Source: Candidatus Methanomethylicota archaeon (GTDB lineage: Archaea > Thermoproteota > Methanomethylicia > Methanomethylicales > Methanomethylicaceae). From it: a stretch of DNA of 52,048 bases. Made by a program: the position numbers and the translations under genes. Below are positions 26,666 through 36,212 of the stretch, piece by piece (the stretch's first letter is position 1; every line of letters begins with the position of its first letter). Under the pieces are notes generated by a model that saw only the letters and a list, made by a program, of their open reading frames with translations, searched no databases and had not been told where the DNA came from. The DNA lies in contig JARXPF010000004.1 in assembly GCA_029887765.1 (NCBI GenBank), positions 610-52,657 on the forward strand. Direction: 5' to 3'.

Positions 26666-28661
26666 TTTTGTATATTAAGACCCAATAATTATTTGAATGA
26701 TAAACTAATTCAAAATTATTAAGAGGTTCTATATTAATTCCAAGTATTTTACTATATCCTTCTCTAAATGGATAGAATAATAATTGATAGAGAAGTGTTG
26801 TTGAAGCTTTTGGACCTGTTGGAAGAGGATAATTAACTATTTTTCCTCCAATATTTAAGGGTAAATGCCCTATATAATCTGATGAATTATAACCTGCTAT
26901 TACCATCATGGCTGTAGATTTTTCAAAATCTCCAATTACAGACCAAGGAGGTAGACCAATAATTGGTTCAGTATTTACAATAAGCCATGGTTCAAAAACT
27001 ACTACATACTCAACTCTCATCATTTTAAAAATTTCTAATCCATATTCTTCATTATTTAAAAAAGCTTCAGCAATTAATTTTATTTGAGTTCCATTTATTG
27101 TAGAATTATCAGCAATTACAGATTTATTAGCTATTACATTTATCCAATAACCATAATCCCACCAACATCCAACAATACTTCCTGGTGGAATGTTAGTTCT
27201 CATCCATTCAAGTGCATCTATCCAATCATTTACACTAGTTGCAATTCCAGTACATCCTGATACTAACATTACTGGTCTATTTGAAGCTCTTATACTTGAA
27301 TAAACTGCAGGAACAAAACCAGCAGTAACAATTGCTAAAATTATTATTCCATAAATTTTTCCAAGTTGTTTAGGATAAGCTTTTTTACTTTTAATTTCTT
27401 TTTTAATTATAAATTTTTGAATTATATTATCTATAGCCAAACCTGCTAACATTGCAATAGCAGGAGCTACAATTATTAAAAGTCTTATATATATTGCAGC
27501 ACCATAAATTGCCATTAATGCAAATAATAATATGAATATATCTTCATTTTTCATTCTTTTAAGTGCAAAATAAGCACCTGCAGGTGCTAATAATATTAAA
27601 ATATGATAATTGTAAAAGAAAACAGCCCAAGTTGCTGGAAATTGCTCTCCTACTGTTCCAACTATAGGAGCTTCTAATCTAGCAAGAGGATTTACAAATA
27701 ATAGAAATTTTCCACTAATTGGACCAAGAATTCCACTAAATATTGCAATAATACCAATTCCAATTATTGAAAATACTCCACCTATGGCTAATTTTCTTCT
27801 TAAATTTTTATCTTGAATAAAAGATGTAGCTGTCATAATAAGACAAGTTAAAAATGCAATAATTGGAATTCCACTATAAGGAGATAAAGCATTATAGACT
27901 CCAATATTAGGAGTTAATGCCATTGAAAACATTGTAATAGATGAGACTATAGTAATAGTAATAGATAAACGCATATTCCATTTTCCAAGAATTATTAATA
28001 TTATTGTATATAAAGCCAAGAAATTATATGGATATAGGTATGCTCCCCAACATAATACCATATATCCAAGAGCTAAACCAGATATTATTGCATAGGAAAT
28101 TGTTCTTTTCTTTAAAGCTTTTACAAAAAATACTAATGAAATAAACATTCCTAATAATCCAGTAGCTTCAGTATCAAAAAATCCAAGTCCAGTCCTTTGT
28201 ATAGAAGTTGGATCAATTGCAAAAACAAATGCTGAAAATAATCCTACAAAATTATTCACTAATTCTTTTCCTAAAATGAATATTAATAGTGTTAATATTG
28301 CACCAGAAATTATAGGAAAAATAGCTAATGCTTCTTGTAATGTAATATTTATTCCAATTTGTTTAAGAAATAAATAAAATAATGCTCCAGTAAAAGGAGG
28401 GCCTAATTGTGCAGAAGATGGAACATTAGTGCCCCATGGAGCCCATCTTGTAGAATCAAACCAAGAAAACCAAGCTGAAAAACCATTTTCTAATATATAC
28501 ATAGCACCTTTATAATGAATATAAGGATCAAATTCATCAAGATAAATTCCCCATCGCATTGGAAGTAATCTTATTATAATTGCAAGAATTATTATTCCAA
28601 TAAGTAAAGTGTAAGTAATTATTTTCTTTAATTTAATAATCTTCATACTATTAATATTCAT
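26655..28661 (-). CDS. aglB: Oligosaccharyltransferase AglB (STT3 family)
   Basis: A 668-residue membrane protein with about a dozen hydrophobic segments, the acidic DEFDPYIHYKG loop near the N-terminus that binds metal, and the catalytic-domain signature WWDYG (CWWDYGYWI, about residue 500) in the soluble C-terminal half. AglB moves a lipid-linked glycan to Asn in N-glycosylation sequons on the outer membrane face. It is transcribed against the informational block and diverges from ileS. Confidence 0.92.
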   Translation of the reverse strand: MNINSMKIIKLKKIITYTLLIGIIILAIIIRLLPMRWGIYLDEFDPYIHYKGAMYILENGFSAWFSWFDSTRWAPWGTNVPSSAQLGPPFTGALFYLFLKQIGINITLQEALAIFPIISGAILTLLIFILGKELVNNFVGLFSAFVFAIDPTSIQRTGLGFFDTEATGLLGMFISLVFFVKALKKRTISYAIISGLALGYMVLCWGAYLYPYNFLALYTIILIILGKWNMRLSITITIVSSITMFSMALTPNIGVYNALSPYSGIPIIAFLTCLIMTATSFIQDKNLRRKLAIGGVFSIIGIGIIAIFSGILGPISGKFLLFVNPLARLEAPIVGTVGEQFPATWAVFFYNYHILILLAPAGAYFALKRMKNEDIFILLFALMAIYGAAIYIRLLIIVAPAIAMLAGLAIDNIIQKFIIKKEIKSKKAYPKQLGKIYGIIILAIVTAGFVPAVYSSIRASNRPVMLVSGCTGIATSVNDWIDALEWMRTNIPPGSIVGCWWDYGYWINVIANKSVIADNSTINGTQIKLIAEAFLNNEEYGLEIFKMMRVEYVVVFEPWLIVNTEPIIGLPPWSVIGDFEKSTAMMVIAGYNSSDYIGHLPLNIGGKIVNYPLPTGPKASTTLLYQLLFYPFREGYSKILGINIEPLNNFELVYHSNNYWVLIYKINY

Positions 28662-28753
28662 AATTTTACCTCTTTTAACAAAAATTTCATAAATAGAAAC
28701 ATTTAAACCCTATGGTTAAATATGATATAAAAGTAATTGAAAAGTGATTTAAT

Positions 28754-31700
28754 ATGATTGGTCTAATTCCTAAGGAATATAATTCAAAAAATTTAGAAAA
28801 AGAAATAATGGATTTTTGGGAAAAGGAGAAAATTTATGAAAAAGTAAAAAACAAAGGTGAAGAAAAATTTTATTTCTTAGATGGTCCTCCATATGTAACA
28901 AATCCAATTCATGTAGGAACTGCTTGGAATAAAATTTTGAAAGATGTATATATACGATATTTTAGAATGAGAGGATATAATGTAAGAGATCAACCAGGAT
29001 TTGATATGCATGGACTTCCAATAGAAGTAATGGTAGAGAAAAAACTTGGAATAAAAACTAAAAAAGAAATTGAAGAAATGGGAATTGAAAATTTTGTAAA
29101 TGCTTGTAGAGAATTTGCTCTTGAAAATTTAAAAATTGCAACAAAACAATTTAAAGAACTTGGAATTTGGATGGAATGGGATAGGCCTTATAAAACCATA
29201 GATAATAGTTATATAGAATCAGTTTGGTGGTTAATAAAAAAAGCACATGAAAAAGGATTACTTGCTCAAGGAAAAAAAATAGTTCATTGGTGTCCAAGAT
29301 GTGAAACAGTACTTGCTGGATATGAAGTAACTGAAGAATATAGAGAGATTGAAGAAGACTCAATATATGTTAAATTTAAAATTGAAGGAAGAGAAAATGA
29401 GTATATAATTATATGGACTACCACACCTTGGACCCTACCTGCAAATGTAGCCATAATGGTTAATCCTAATTTTACCTATGCTAAAGTAAAAGTTGGAAAT
29501 GAATATTATATAATGGCTGAAAATAGAATTCCCTATGTATTAAATGGATTAAAATATGAAATTATTGAAAAATTTCTTGGAAGTGAATTAGAATGGATAA
29601 AATATATACCACCTTTAATTAATGAAGTACCTAAACAAAAAGAACTATCACCTGCTCATTTTGTAGTATTAAGTGAGACTTATGTTACATTAGAAGAAGG
29701 TACTGGATGTGTTCACGTAGCCCCAGGCCATGGTGAAGAAGACTTTGAAGTTGGAAAAGCCTATGGCTTACCAGAATTTTGTCCTGTAGATGAAAGAGGA
29801 AAATTTACTATTGAAGGAGGAAAATATTTTGGAAAAGATGTAAGAGAGGCTAATAAAGAGATTATAAAAGATTTAGAAGAAAAAGGTCTACTTCTTAAAA
29901 AAGAAAGAACTAAGCATAGATATCCACATTGTTGGAGATGTAAAACTCCACTTATACTAAGATTAGCAAATCAATGGTTTATAAAAGTTACAGAAATAAA
30001 AGAAAAAATGCTTGAAGAAAATGAAAAAGTAATTTGGGTTCCTGAATGGGCAGGAAAAGCAAGATTTGGAAATTGGATAAAAAATGCAAAAGATTGGGTA
30101 ATTTCAAGACAAAGATATTGGGGAATTCCATTACCAATATGGATGTGTGAAAAATGTGGAGAATATAAGGTAATAGGATCATTATCAGAGATTTCTAATA
30201 GAGAAATTGATTTACATAGACCATGGGTAGATTATATAAAGATTAATTGTAAATGTGGAGGAGAAATGAAGAGAGTAAATGATGTTGTAGATGTATGGAT
30301 GGACTCTGGTGCTGCTTCTTTTGCTTCTCTCAATTATCCATTAATAAAAAATGAATGGGAAAAATGGTGGCCAGTTGATCTTATACTTGAAGGTCATGAT
30401 CAAACTAGAGGATGGTTTTATACATTAATGATATGTGGAATTATAGCTTTTGATTGTGCTCCTTATAAAAGAGTACTTATGCATGGATTTACTGTTGATC
30501 AAGAAGGAAGAGCAATGCACAAATCATTAGGTAATGTGATTTATCCTGAAGAAGTAATAGAAAAATATGGAAGAGATGTGCTAAGATGGTATGAACTTGG
30601 ATGTACAACTTGGGAAGATTTAAAATTTACTTGGAAGAGTATTGAAGATGTTTTTAGATTTTTGAATATTTTATGGAATACATATTATTTTGCAAGTCTT
30701 TATATGAATTTAGATAAATTTTCTCCAAGTAAATATTCTTTAGAAATATTAAAAGAAGAAGATAAATGGATTCTTTCAAGATTAATGTCTTTAATTGAAA
30801 AAGTAACAAATAGTATGGAAAATCTTTGTGTCTTTGATGCTGTTAGAGATTTAGAATATTTCATGAAAGAAGACTTAAGTAGATGGTATATTAAAATAAT
30901 ACGAAGAAGAATATGGAAGGAAATTGATGACTATGATAAAATATCTGCATACATGACTATTTATGAAGTACTATTTAACTATTTAAGAATGATTGCACCA
31001 ATGATGCCATTCATCTCTGAAAAAATCTATCAAGAAATGTTTAGAAGTTTACCAAATATGCCATTAAGTGTACATTTATTAGAATGGCCAAAAGTTAATG
31101 AAAAATTAAGAGATATGGAACTTGAAGAACAAATGGAAATTGTAAAAGAAATTGTAGAAAAATCTTATGGAATAAGACAAAGTTCAAAAATAAAAATAAG
31201 ACAACCATTAAGGAAAATTATAGTAGTTTCAAATAATGAAAAAGTTAAATTTGCAATATCTAAATTAAAAGGAATATTATTAGAACAAGCAAATGTAAAA
31301 GAAATAGAATTTTTAACTCCTGAAGAAGAAAAAATAAAAGAAATTACTTTATTACCAAACTTTTCTATAATAGGACCAATTTTTAGAGAAAAAACTAAAG
31401 AAATTATAAAAATAATAAATGATTTAGATAAAAAAGAATTATTAAAATTAATAAAAAATGAAACTCCAATAATTATTGAATTAGATGGAGAAAAAATTGA
31501 ATTAAGAAAAGATTATTTCATTATAAAAGAAATTCTTCCACAAAATTATAAAGAAGAGAAATGTAGTTTTGGAACAATTTATCTAGATATTACAAAAGAT
31601 AGAGAGTTAATAATGGAAGGATTAATGAGAGATATAATAAGAAGAATACAAGAAATGAGAAAAAGAGCTGATTTAAAAGTTGATGCTTATATAAAAGTTT

Positions 31701-31870
31701 GGATTGAAACATCATCTGAAGAAATTAAAGAAGTAGTTCTTAATAAGAAAAATGAAATAGCCTTAGAAGTAAGAGCAAAGGAAATTTTAATGGAAAATGG
31801 AGGAAAATATAAAGAAGAATGGGAATTGGATGGAGAAAAATTCATAATAGGAATTGAAGAGGTAAAATAA
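28754..31870 (+). CDS. ileS: Isoleucyl-tRNA synthetase
   Basis: A full-length 1038-residue class I synthetase. The HIGH-type site reads PIHVGT (51-56) and the KMSKS-type site reads MHKSLGN (about 587-593); both are variants of the consensus, as happens in this subgroup. The editing domain contains TTTPWTLPANVA, and zinc cysteine pairs occur in CPRCE, CWRCK and CEKCGEY. It charges tRNA-Ile; a tRNA-Ile(GAT) gene lies at 51140. GTGAT precedes the ATG. The stop touches the next gene. Confidence 0.96.
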   Translation: MIGLIPKEYNSKNLEKEIMDFWEKEKIYEKVKNKGEEKFYFLDGPPYVTNPIHVGTAWNKILKDVYIRYFRMRGYNVRDQPGFDMHGLPIEVMVEKKLGIKTKKEIEEMGIENFVNACREFALENLKIATKQFKELGIWMEWDRPYKTIDNSYIESVWWLIKKAHEKGLLAQGKKIVHWCPRCETVLAGYEVTEEYREIEEDSIYVKFKIEGRENEYIIIWTTTPWTLPANVAIMVNPNFTYAKVKVGNEYYIMAENRIPYVLNGLKYEIIEKFLGSELEWIKYIPPLINEVPKQKELSPAHFVVLSETYVTLEEGTGCVHVAPGHGEEDFEVGKAYGLPEFCPVDERGKFTIEGGKYFGKDVREANKEIIKDLEEKGLLLKKERTKHRYPHCWRCKTPLILRLANQWFIKVTEIKEKMLEENEKVIWVPEWAGKARFGNWIKNAKDWVISRQRYWGIPLPIWMCEKCGEYKVIGSLSEISNREIDLHRPWVDYIKINCKCGGEMKRVNDVVDVWMDSGAASFASLNYPLIKNEWEKWWPVDLILEGHDQTRGWFYTLMICGIIAFDCAPYKRVLMHGFTVDQEGRAMHKSLGNVIYPEEVIEKYGRDVLRWYELGCTTWEDLKFTWKSIEDVFRFLNILWNTYYFASLYMNLDKFSPSKYSLEILKEEDKWILSRLMSLIEKVTNSMENLCVFDAVRDLEYFMKEDLSRWYIKIIRRRIWKEIDDYDKISAYMTIYEVLFNYLRMIAPMMPFISEKIYQEMFRSLPNMPLSVHLLEWPKVNEKLRDMELEEQMEIVKEIVEKSYGIRQSSKIKIRQPLRKIIVVSNNEKVKFAISKLKGILLEQANVKEIEFLTPEEEKIKEITLLPNFSIIGPIFREKTKEIIKIINDLDKKELLKLIKNETPIIIELDGEKIELRKDYFIIKEILPQNYKEEKCSFGTIYLDITKDRELIMEGLMRDIIRRIQEMRKRADLKVDAYIKVWIETSSEEIKEVVLNKKNEIALEVRAKEILMENGGKYKEEWELDGEKFIIGIEEVK

Positions 31871-32980
31871 ATGATAAGAAAAATTGGATTTATAGTAAAT
31901 CCTATTGCTGGAATGGGAGGAAGTGTTGGATTAAAAGGAACTGATGGAGAGGAAATTTTAGAAAAAGCAATAAAACTTGGAGCAAAAAAAGTAGCTTTAA
32001 AAAGAGCTGAAGAATTTTTAAATTCTCTTGGAACACTTGCAAATACAATAGAATTTTGGACTTGTCCTGGAGAAATGGGAGAAGAAATTTTAAAAAAATT
32101 AAATATAAAATACAATGTAATTCCTGGAAGAATTGGAAAAACTACTGCTGAAGATACTAAAAAAGCTGCAAAATATATGCTTAATCTTGGAGTAAGTATT
32201 ATAGTTTTTTGTGGAGGAGATGGAACTGCTAGAGATATTCTTGATGCAATTAATACTTCTATTCCAGTAATAGGAATACCTGCAGGTGTTAAAATGCAAA
32301 GTGGAGTATTTGCAATTACACCTAAGGCTGCAGCTGAGCTTTTAATAAAATATCTTTGGGATGAGGTTTCTTTAAAAGAAGTTGAAGTTGCTGATGTAGA
32401 TGAAGAAGCTTTTAGATTAGGAAGACTTTCTGCAAAACTTTATGGTTATTTACTTACACCTTATGAACCAAATTATATACAAGGTATGAAAACTCCCACG
32501 CCAATTAAAGATGATGTATTAGAAAATATGAAAGCCATAGCTAAATGGATTGTAGATAATATGGAAGAAGATGTAATTTATATTCTTGGACCTGGAACAA
32601 CAGTAAAATCAATTTTAGAAATCTTAGGCCTTAATGGTACATTATTGGGCGTAGATTTAATTATGAATAAAAAAATAATTAAACTTGATGCAAATGAAAT
32701 GGATATAATTCAATGTATAAAAGGAAAAAAAGCAAAAATAATAGTATCACCAATTGGAAATCAAGGATTTATTTTTGGAAGAGGAAATCAACAAATTAGT
32801 CCTGAAGTAATTAAAATTGTAGGAAAAGAGAATATAATTGTAATTTCAACAAGAGAAAAATTAAAAGATATAAATGTTTTAAGAGTTGATACTGGAGATT
32901 TAGAAGTAGATGATATGCTTCGTGGTAGTATAAAAGTATTAATAGATTATGGAATTTTTAAAATATTTAAAGTATATTAA
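31871..32980 (+). CDS. COG3199 ATP-NAD kinase-like protein
   Basis: The 369-residue protein has the NAD/diacylglycerol-kinase superfamily motif GGDGT (115-119) followed by GIPAGVKMQSGVFA (135-148), as in COG3199 proteins annotated as predicted ATP-NAD or polyphosphate-NAD kinases. It is only distantly related to the standard NAD kinase at 8932, and its substrate is not established. It starts directly at the ileS stop, so it is likely cotranscribed. Confidence 0.82.
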   Translation: MIRKIGFIVNPIAGMGGSVGLKGTDGEEILEKAIKLGAKKVALKRAEEFLNSLGTLANTIEFWTCPGEMGEEILKKLNIKYNVIPGRIGKTTAEDTKKAAKYMLNLGVSIIVFCGGDGTARDILDAINTSIPVIGIPAGVKMQSGVFAITPKAAAELLIKYLWDEVSLKEVEVADVDEEAFRLGRLSAKLYGYLLTPYEPNYIQGMKTPTPIKDDVLENMKAIAKWIVDNMEEDVIYILGPGTTVKSILEILGLNGTLLGVDLIMNKKIIKLDANEMDIIQCIKGKKAKIIVSPIGNQGFIFGRGNQQISPEVIKIVGKENIIVISTREKLKDINVLRVDTGDLEVDDMLRGSIKVLIDYGIFKIFKVY

Positions 32981-33018
32981 TAAAAAATAATTAATAATAT
33001 TATTAAAAAAGTTATTTA

Positions 33019-33420
33019 CTAAAGTTTTTTAATAAATTCAGCATAAGTTTTAGCATCCATTAATTCTTCAATTCTTCCTTCAATTTTTACTTTTACAAGC
33101 CATCCTTCACCATAAGGATCTTTATTTATAATTTCAGGAGAATCTATTAATTTTGAATTAATTTCAATAATTGTACAATCTACAGGAGCGTAAACTTCAG
33201 CTACTGCTTTTATTGATTCTAATGTACAAATTGTTGAATTCTTTTTAAAGAAAGAACCAACTTTAGGAAGTTCTACATAAACTATATCATGTAAATTTTT
33301 TTGAGCATAATCACTTATTCCTACTCTAGCTAGATTTTCTTCAAATGCTATCCATTCATGAGTTTTTGAATATAATAATCCTTCTAATATAATAAAATCT
33401 CCAACTTTTATAATATTCAT
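33019..33420 (-). CDS. gcvH: Glycine cleavage system H-like lipoyl protein
   Basis: The 133-residue product has the GcvH lipoylation motif ESIKAVAEVYAP with the lipoyl lysine at K71, preceded by THEWI and GISDYAQ. In the glycine cleavage system it carries the aminomethyl group between P, T and L proteins, none of which are seen here. In archaea, GcvH-like proteins can also serve other lipoate-dependent systems. AGGTG precedes the ATG. A small zinc-ribbon gene lies 12 bases upstream on the same strand. Confidence 0.93.
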   Translation of the reverse strand: MNIIKVGDFIILEGLLYSKTHEWIAFEENLARVGISDYAQKNLHDIVYVELPKVGSFFKKNSTICTLESIKAVAEVYAPVDCTIIEINSKLIDSPEIINKDPYGEGWLVKVKIEGRIEELMDAKTYAEFIKKL

Positions 33421-33432
33421 TTTTAAACACCT

Positions 33433-33633
33433 TTAAAATGGTTTAAATTTTAATATACTGCGTTGAGGTTTTTCATTTATTGAAATAATTATTCTTGATG
33501 GATCAAAAGAAAGTATGGAATAACACTTAGGACAAGTAGAATCATATTTATCAATTATTTCACGTGGAGAGATTAGTTCATCATCATCATAGAGAACAGT
33601 CTTACAATTATTACATATAATTTTTAACCCCAC
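33433..33633 (-). CDS. Small zinc-ribbon protein of unknown function
   Basis: The 66-residue protein has CNNC and CPKC pairs about 25 residues apart, an acidic YDDDELISPREII insert and the tail QRSILKFKPF. GGTGA lies 5 bases before the GTG at 33633, which is preferred over a TTG at 33645 that is part of this site. It is close upstream of gcvH and may share its transcript. No family is recognised. Confidence 0.6.
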   Translation of the reverse strand: MGLKIICNNCKTVLYDDDELISPREIIDKYDSTCPKCYSILSFDPSRIIISINEKPQRSILKFKPF

Positions 33634-33659
33634 AAATTTCACCAATTTTTTAAAAAAAA

Positions 33660-34190
33660 CTACTTATTTTTAAATTCTTTTGTGAAAAATTTAGATTTCA
33701 TAATAAATACCTTTGGATGAAAACCTCTATCTATTAAAGATTCAATCCATATATCATATGCAAATTGAAGCATAGAATTTGGAGATTTTAATGAATTTAA
33801 TCCTTTAGAACCAATATATGAAGTTATAATTTCTATTATAGCAGAGGATTGTTGAATATTTGAAGTAAAGCATAATAATGTTTTTAAAGATTTTATATAA
33901 TTTATTGCATCACTAACATCAAAAGAAAAAATTAATCTTTTTCCAAAACCACCAAATATAAACATCAAAATGCCAATTATTAATAATAAATCATAAGGAA
34001 ATAAGTTTTCATTATGATAAAAATAATTTCCTATAAAATATAGAATGCCAGTAATTCCAGATATTATTATCCCTAATAATCCAATATATGCTCTATGAAA
34101 TTTTGGATTAGTCCATAATTTATCAATAAATACTATATCATAGAAAATAGATAATGTAAGAAGCATTATTTTTGTTTTTATTAATTTCAT
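33660..34190 (-). CDS. Membrane protein of unknown function
   Basis: The 176-residue product has two clear hydrophobic segments (about 36-55 and 68-83) and a possible weak one at the N-terminus, followed by a soluble C-terminal half of about 90 residues rich in Ser, Ile and Lys with VSDAINYIKSLKTLL and GFHPKVFIMKSKFF. I recognise no family. It lies between the zinc-ribbon gene and the hemerythrin/PAS gene, all on the minus strand. Confidence 0.55.
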   Translation of the reverse strand: MKLIKTKIMLLTLSIFYDIVFIDKLWTNPKFHRAYIGLLGIIISGITGILYFIGNYFYHNENLFPYDLLLIIGILMFIFGGFGKRLIFSFDVSDAINYIKSLKTLLCFTSNIQQSSAIIEIITSYIGSKGLNSLKSPNSMLQFAYDIWIESLIDRGFHPKVFIMKSKFFTKEFKNK

Positions 34191-34264
34191 TAAGAATAAA
34201 ATAAAAATAAAAGTAGAAAAATTTTACTTATAGAATAATTATTTTTTTCTTCACTTCTTCAGAA

Positions 34265-35164
34265 TTATTTATTATTTCTGTTAAATCTTCCTACTATTTC
34301 AAGAATACCTAAATGCTCTCCATTATTATTTCTAACTGCAATTACCATTACTCTTATTATTCTATCTCCAAGTTTTGTCCAATATTCTTTAAAATCAGAT
34401 TTTCCTGAAATTAATTCATTAACAACTGAAGAAACGAATTTTTCCAATCTCGGTGGATGACAAAATTCAAATTTTCTTCCAAGTATTGTTTTTGTTCTAA
34501 CAAACCCTTTTCTAAAAATACTTTGAGAAAAGAAAGTTACTCTATTATTAGAATCTGCATAAGTTATTTCTATTGGTAAATGATTGAATATAGCTTCAAT
34601 TTCTTCTTTATTTAAAAATCCATTATTAAATTCAAAATCTTTAGATTTTATTTCATATGTATCTGGAATTAAAGAAGAGATAAATTGCTCAGGAAGTTTA
34701 TTCATCTGTTCTGGTGTAATAGTTCCAATTATTTCATAAGGTAATAATGGCTTGGCTTCTGATTTCCATTCTTCCTCTATGTTTACTAAATAACCCATTT
34801 CTTTAGCAATTTCATGTATTGCAATCCATTCACCTTCAGAAAGAAGAATCCAAAGAGATGGAAATAGTATTCTTTCTTCTCTAAAAATTAAATCTTGTAA
34901 TTCTTTTGATAATTCAAAAGATTTTTCAACTATTTCATTAATATATTTATCATAATTTGAGATAGCATTTTCAATAAGATTACTTAAATTTCTAATTTTT
35001 AAAATTGCTTGATCTTCTTTATTCCAAAGAACTCTTGGAACTGTAATTATACCTCTTCTTTCAAGATATGGAAATATAAGCATTTGAATTTTTCTATAAT
35101 GATTTCTAAATTTTCTTAATTCATTTACAATATTATTAATTTTTTTAAAAATATTAAGTTTTCT
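34265..35164 (-). pseudogene. 5'-truncated DUF438-type hemerythrin/PAS protein
   Basis: From an ATG at 35083 the frame gives 272 residues: a hemerythrin-like helical part (MLIFPYLERRG and FREERILFPSLW) and a C-terminal PAS-like domain (about 170-265). Family members usually start with a DUF438 domain and a complete hemerythrin helix. Here 27 further in-frame codons upstream of the ATG encode VNELRKFRNHYRKIQ, which continues the hemerythrin pattern but contains no ATG, GTG or TTG before the TAA at 35165-35167. The 5' part therefore seems lost, and the SDR gene ends 11 bases upstream. A shortened protein could still be made from the internal ATG, for oxygen or redox sensing. Confidence 0.6.
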
Positions 35165-35175
35165 TTAAATGAAAT

Positions 35176-35898
35176 TTATTGTAAAGTATATCCACCATCA
35201 ATTACTATATTTTGACCTGTTATAAAATCCGAATCATCACTAGCTAAGAAAGCAACAAGATTTGCTACATCTTCAGGCTTTCCCCATCTTCCTAGAGGAA
35301 TGCTCATTTTAATTTGTTCATACATTTTTTCTCCAAATGCCATTGTTCCTGGTGTAAGAATTGGACCTGGTGAAATTGCATTAACAGTTATACCATATTT
35401 TGCTACTTCAAGAGCTAAGGATTTAGTAAATCCAACTATAGCTGCTTTACTTGCAGAATAATGAACTAGATTTGGAAATCCAACTATTGAACCTGCAATT
35501 GAGGCAATATTTATTATTTTACCTTTATTTTGTTCAATCATTTTTGGTAAAACCATTTTTGTAAAATAAAATATACTTTTGAGATTTACATTCATAACTT
35601 TATCCCAATCTTCTTCAGTCATTTCTAAAAATGATTTAAATGGATAAATTCCAGCATTATTTACAAGTACATCAATTCTATTAAATTTATTAATTACTTC
35701 ATTTACAGCTTTTTTAACTTCATTAAAATTAGATACATCACATTTAATTGCTAATGCTTTTTGACCAATTTCTTTTTCAACTTCAAAAATTTTTTCATCT
35801 ATATCAATTATAATTACATTAAAATCTCTTTCAGCAAGTTTTATAGCAATTTCTTTTCCAATACCTTTTGCAGCTCCTGTAATTATAGCAATTTTCAT
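35176..35898 (-). CDS. SDR-family oxidoreductase (FabG-like)
   Basis: A 240-residue classical short-chain dehydrogenase with the cofactor motif GAAKGIG (8-14), NNAG (85-88), a catalytic serine in NIASIAGS and YSASK (about 149-153). The D at the end of the second strand (IIIDID) favours NAD(H). It may reduce a 3-oxoacyl or sugar substrate, which cannot be told from the sequence. It is upstream of and co-directional with the truncated hemerythrin/PAS gene. Confidence 0.9.
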   Translation of the reverse strand: MKIAIITGAAKGIGKEIAIKLAERDFNVIIIDIDEKIFEVEKEIGQKALAIKCDVSNFNEVKKAVNEVINKFNRIDVLVNNAGIYPFKSFLEMTEEDWDKVMNVNLKSIFYFTKMVLPKMIEQNKGKIINIASIAGSIVGFPNLVHYSASKAAIVGFTKSLALEVAKYGITVNAISPGPILTPGTMAFGEKMYEQIKMSIPLGRWGKPEDVANLVAFLASDDSDFITGQNIVIDGGYTLQ

Positions 35899-36212
35899 AT
35901 TAAAAATTTAGTAAACTAAGATTAAAAAAGGTTATTATAAAATATTTTTAAATAAGTAATTAAATTGATCTATTCTTATCACCTTTCTACATAATTTTGA
36001 TATTTATTTAATAAAAATATTTACAAAAATTATTTTTAACTATAAATTTCTGTATTGTAATATATTTTATAGCTAATTATAATTATATGAATTAATGAGT
36101 AAGGAAATTCTTAAATATTTTATACTTTTAATAGTTTTTAATTTTAGTTTAAATATAAATTATTATATATAATAAATAAATTTAATATATTTTAGTAAAA
36201 ATAGTTATAATA
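35899..36212. other. Very AT-rich intergenic region
   Basis: About 314 bases with only scattered G and C. I see no credible open frame or RNA gene. A GGTGATAAG read on the minus strand near 35977-35985 resembles a ribosome-binding site but leads to a stop within a few codons. It presumably holds the SDR promoter and the end of the 36213 gene. Confidence 0.4.

Noticed and set aside
28754-31870. Departure of the IleRS HIGH and KMSKS motifs (HVGT and MHKS) as a sign of inactivity
   Set aside because: The gene is full length with editing domain and zinc sites, and variant motifs of this kind occur in functional isoleucyl-tRNA synthetases.
31687-32115. Minus-strand frame of 142 codons opposite ileS and the COG3199 gene
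   Set aside because: It is antisense to two well-supported genes and shows shadow-type composition.
35977-35996. Ribosome-binding-like GGTGATAAG on the minus strand in the AT-rich gap
   Set aside because: No start leads to more than a few codons before a stop, so no gene is supported.
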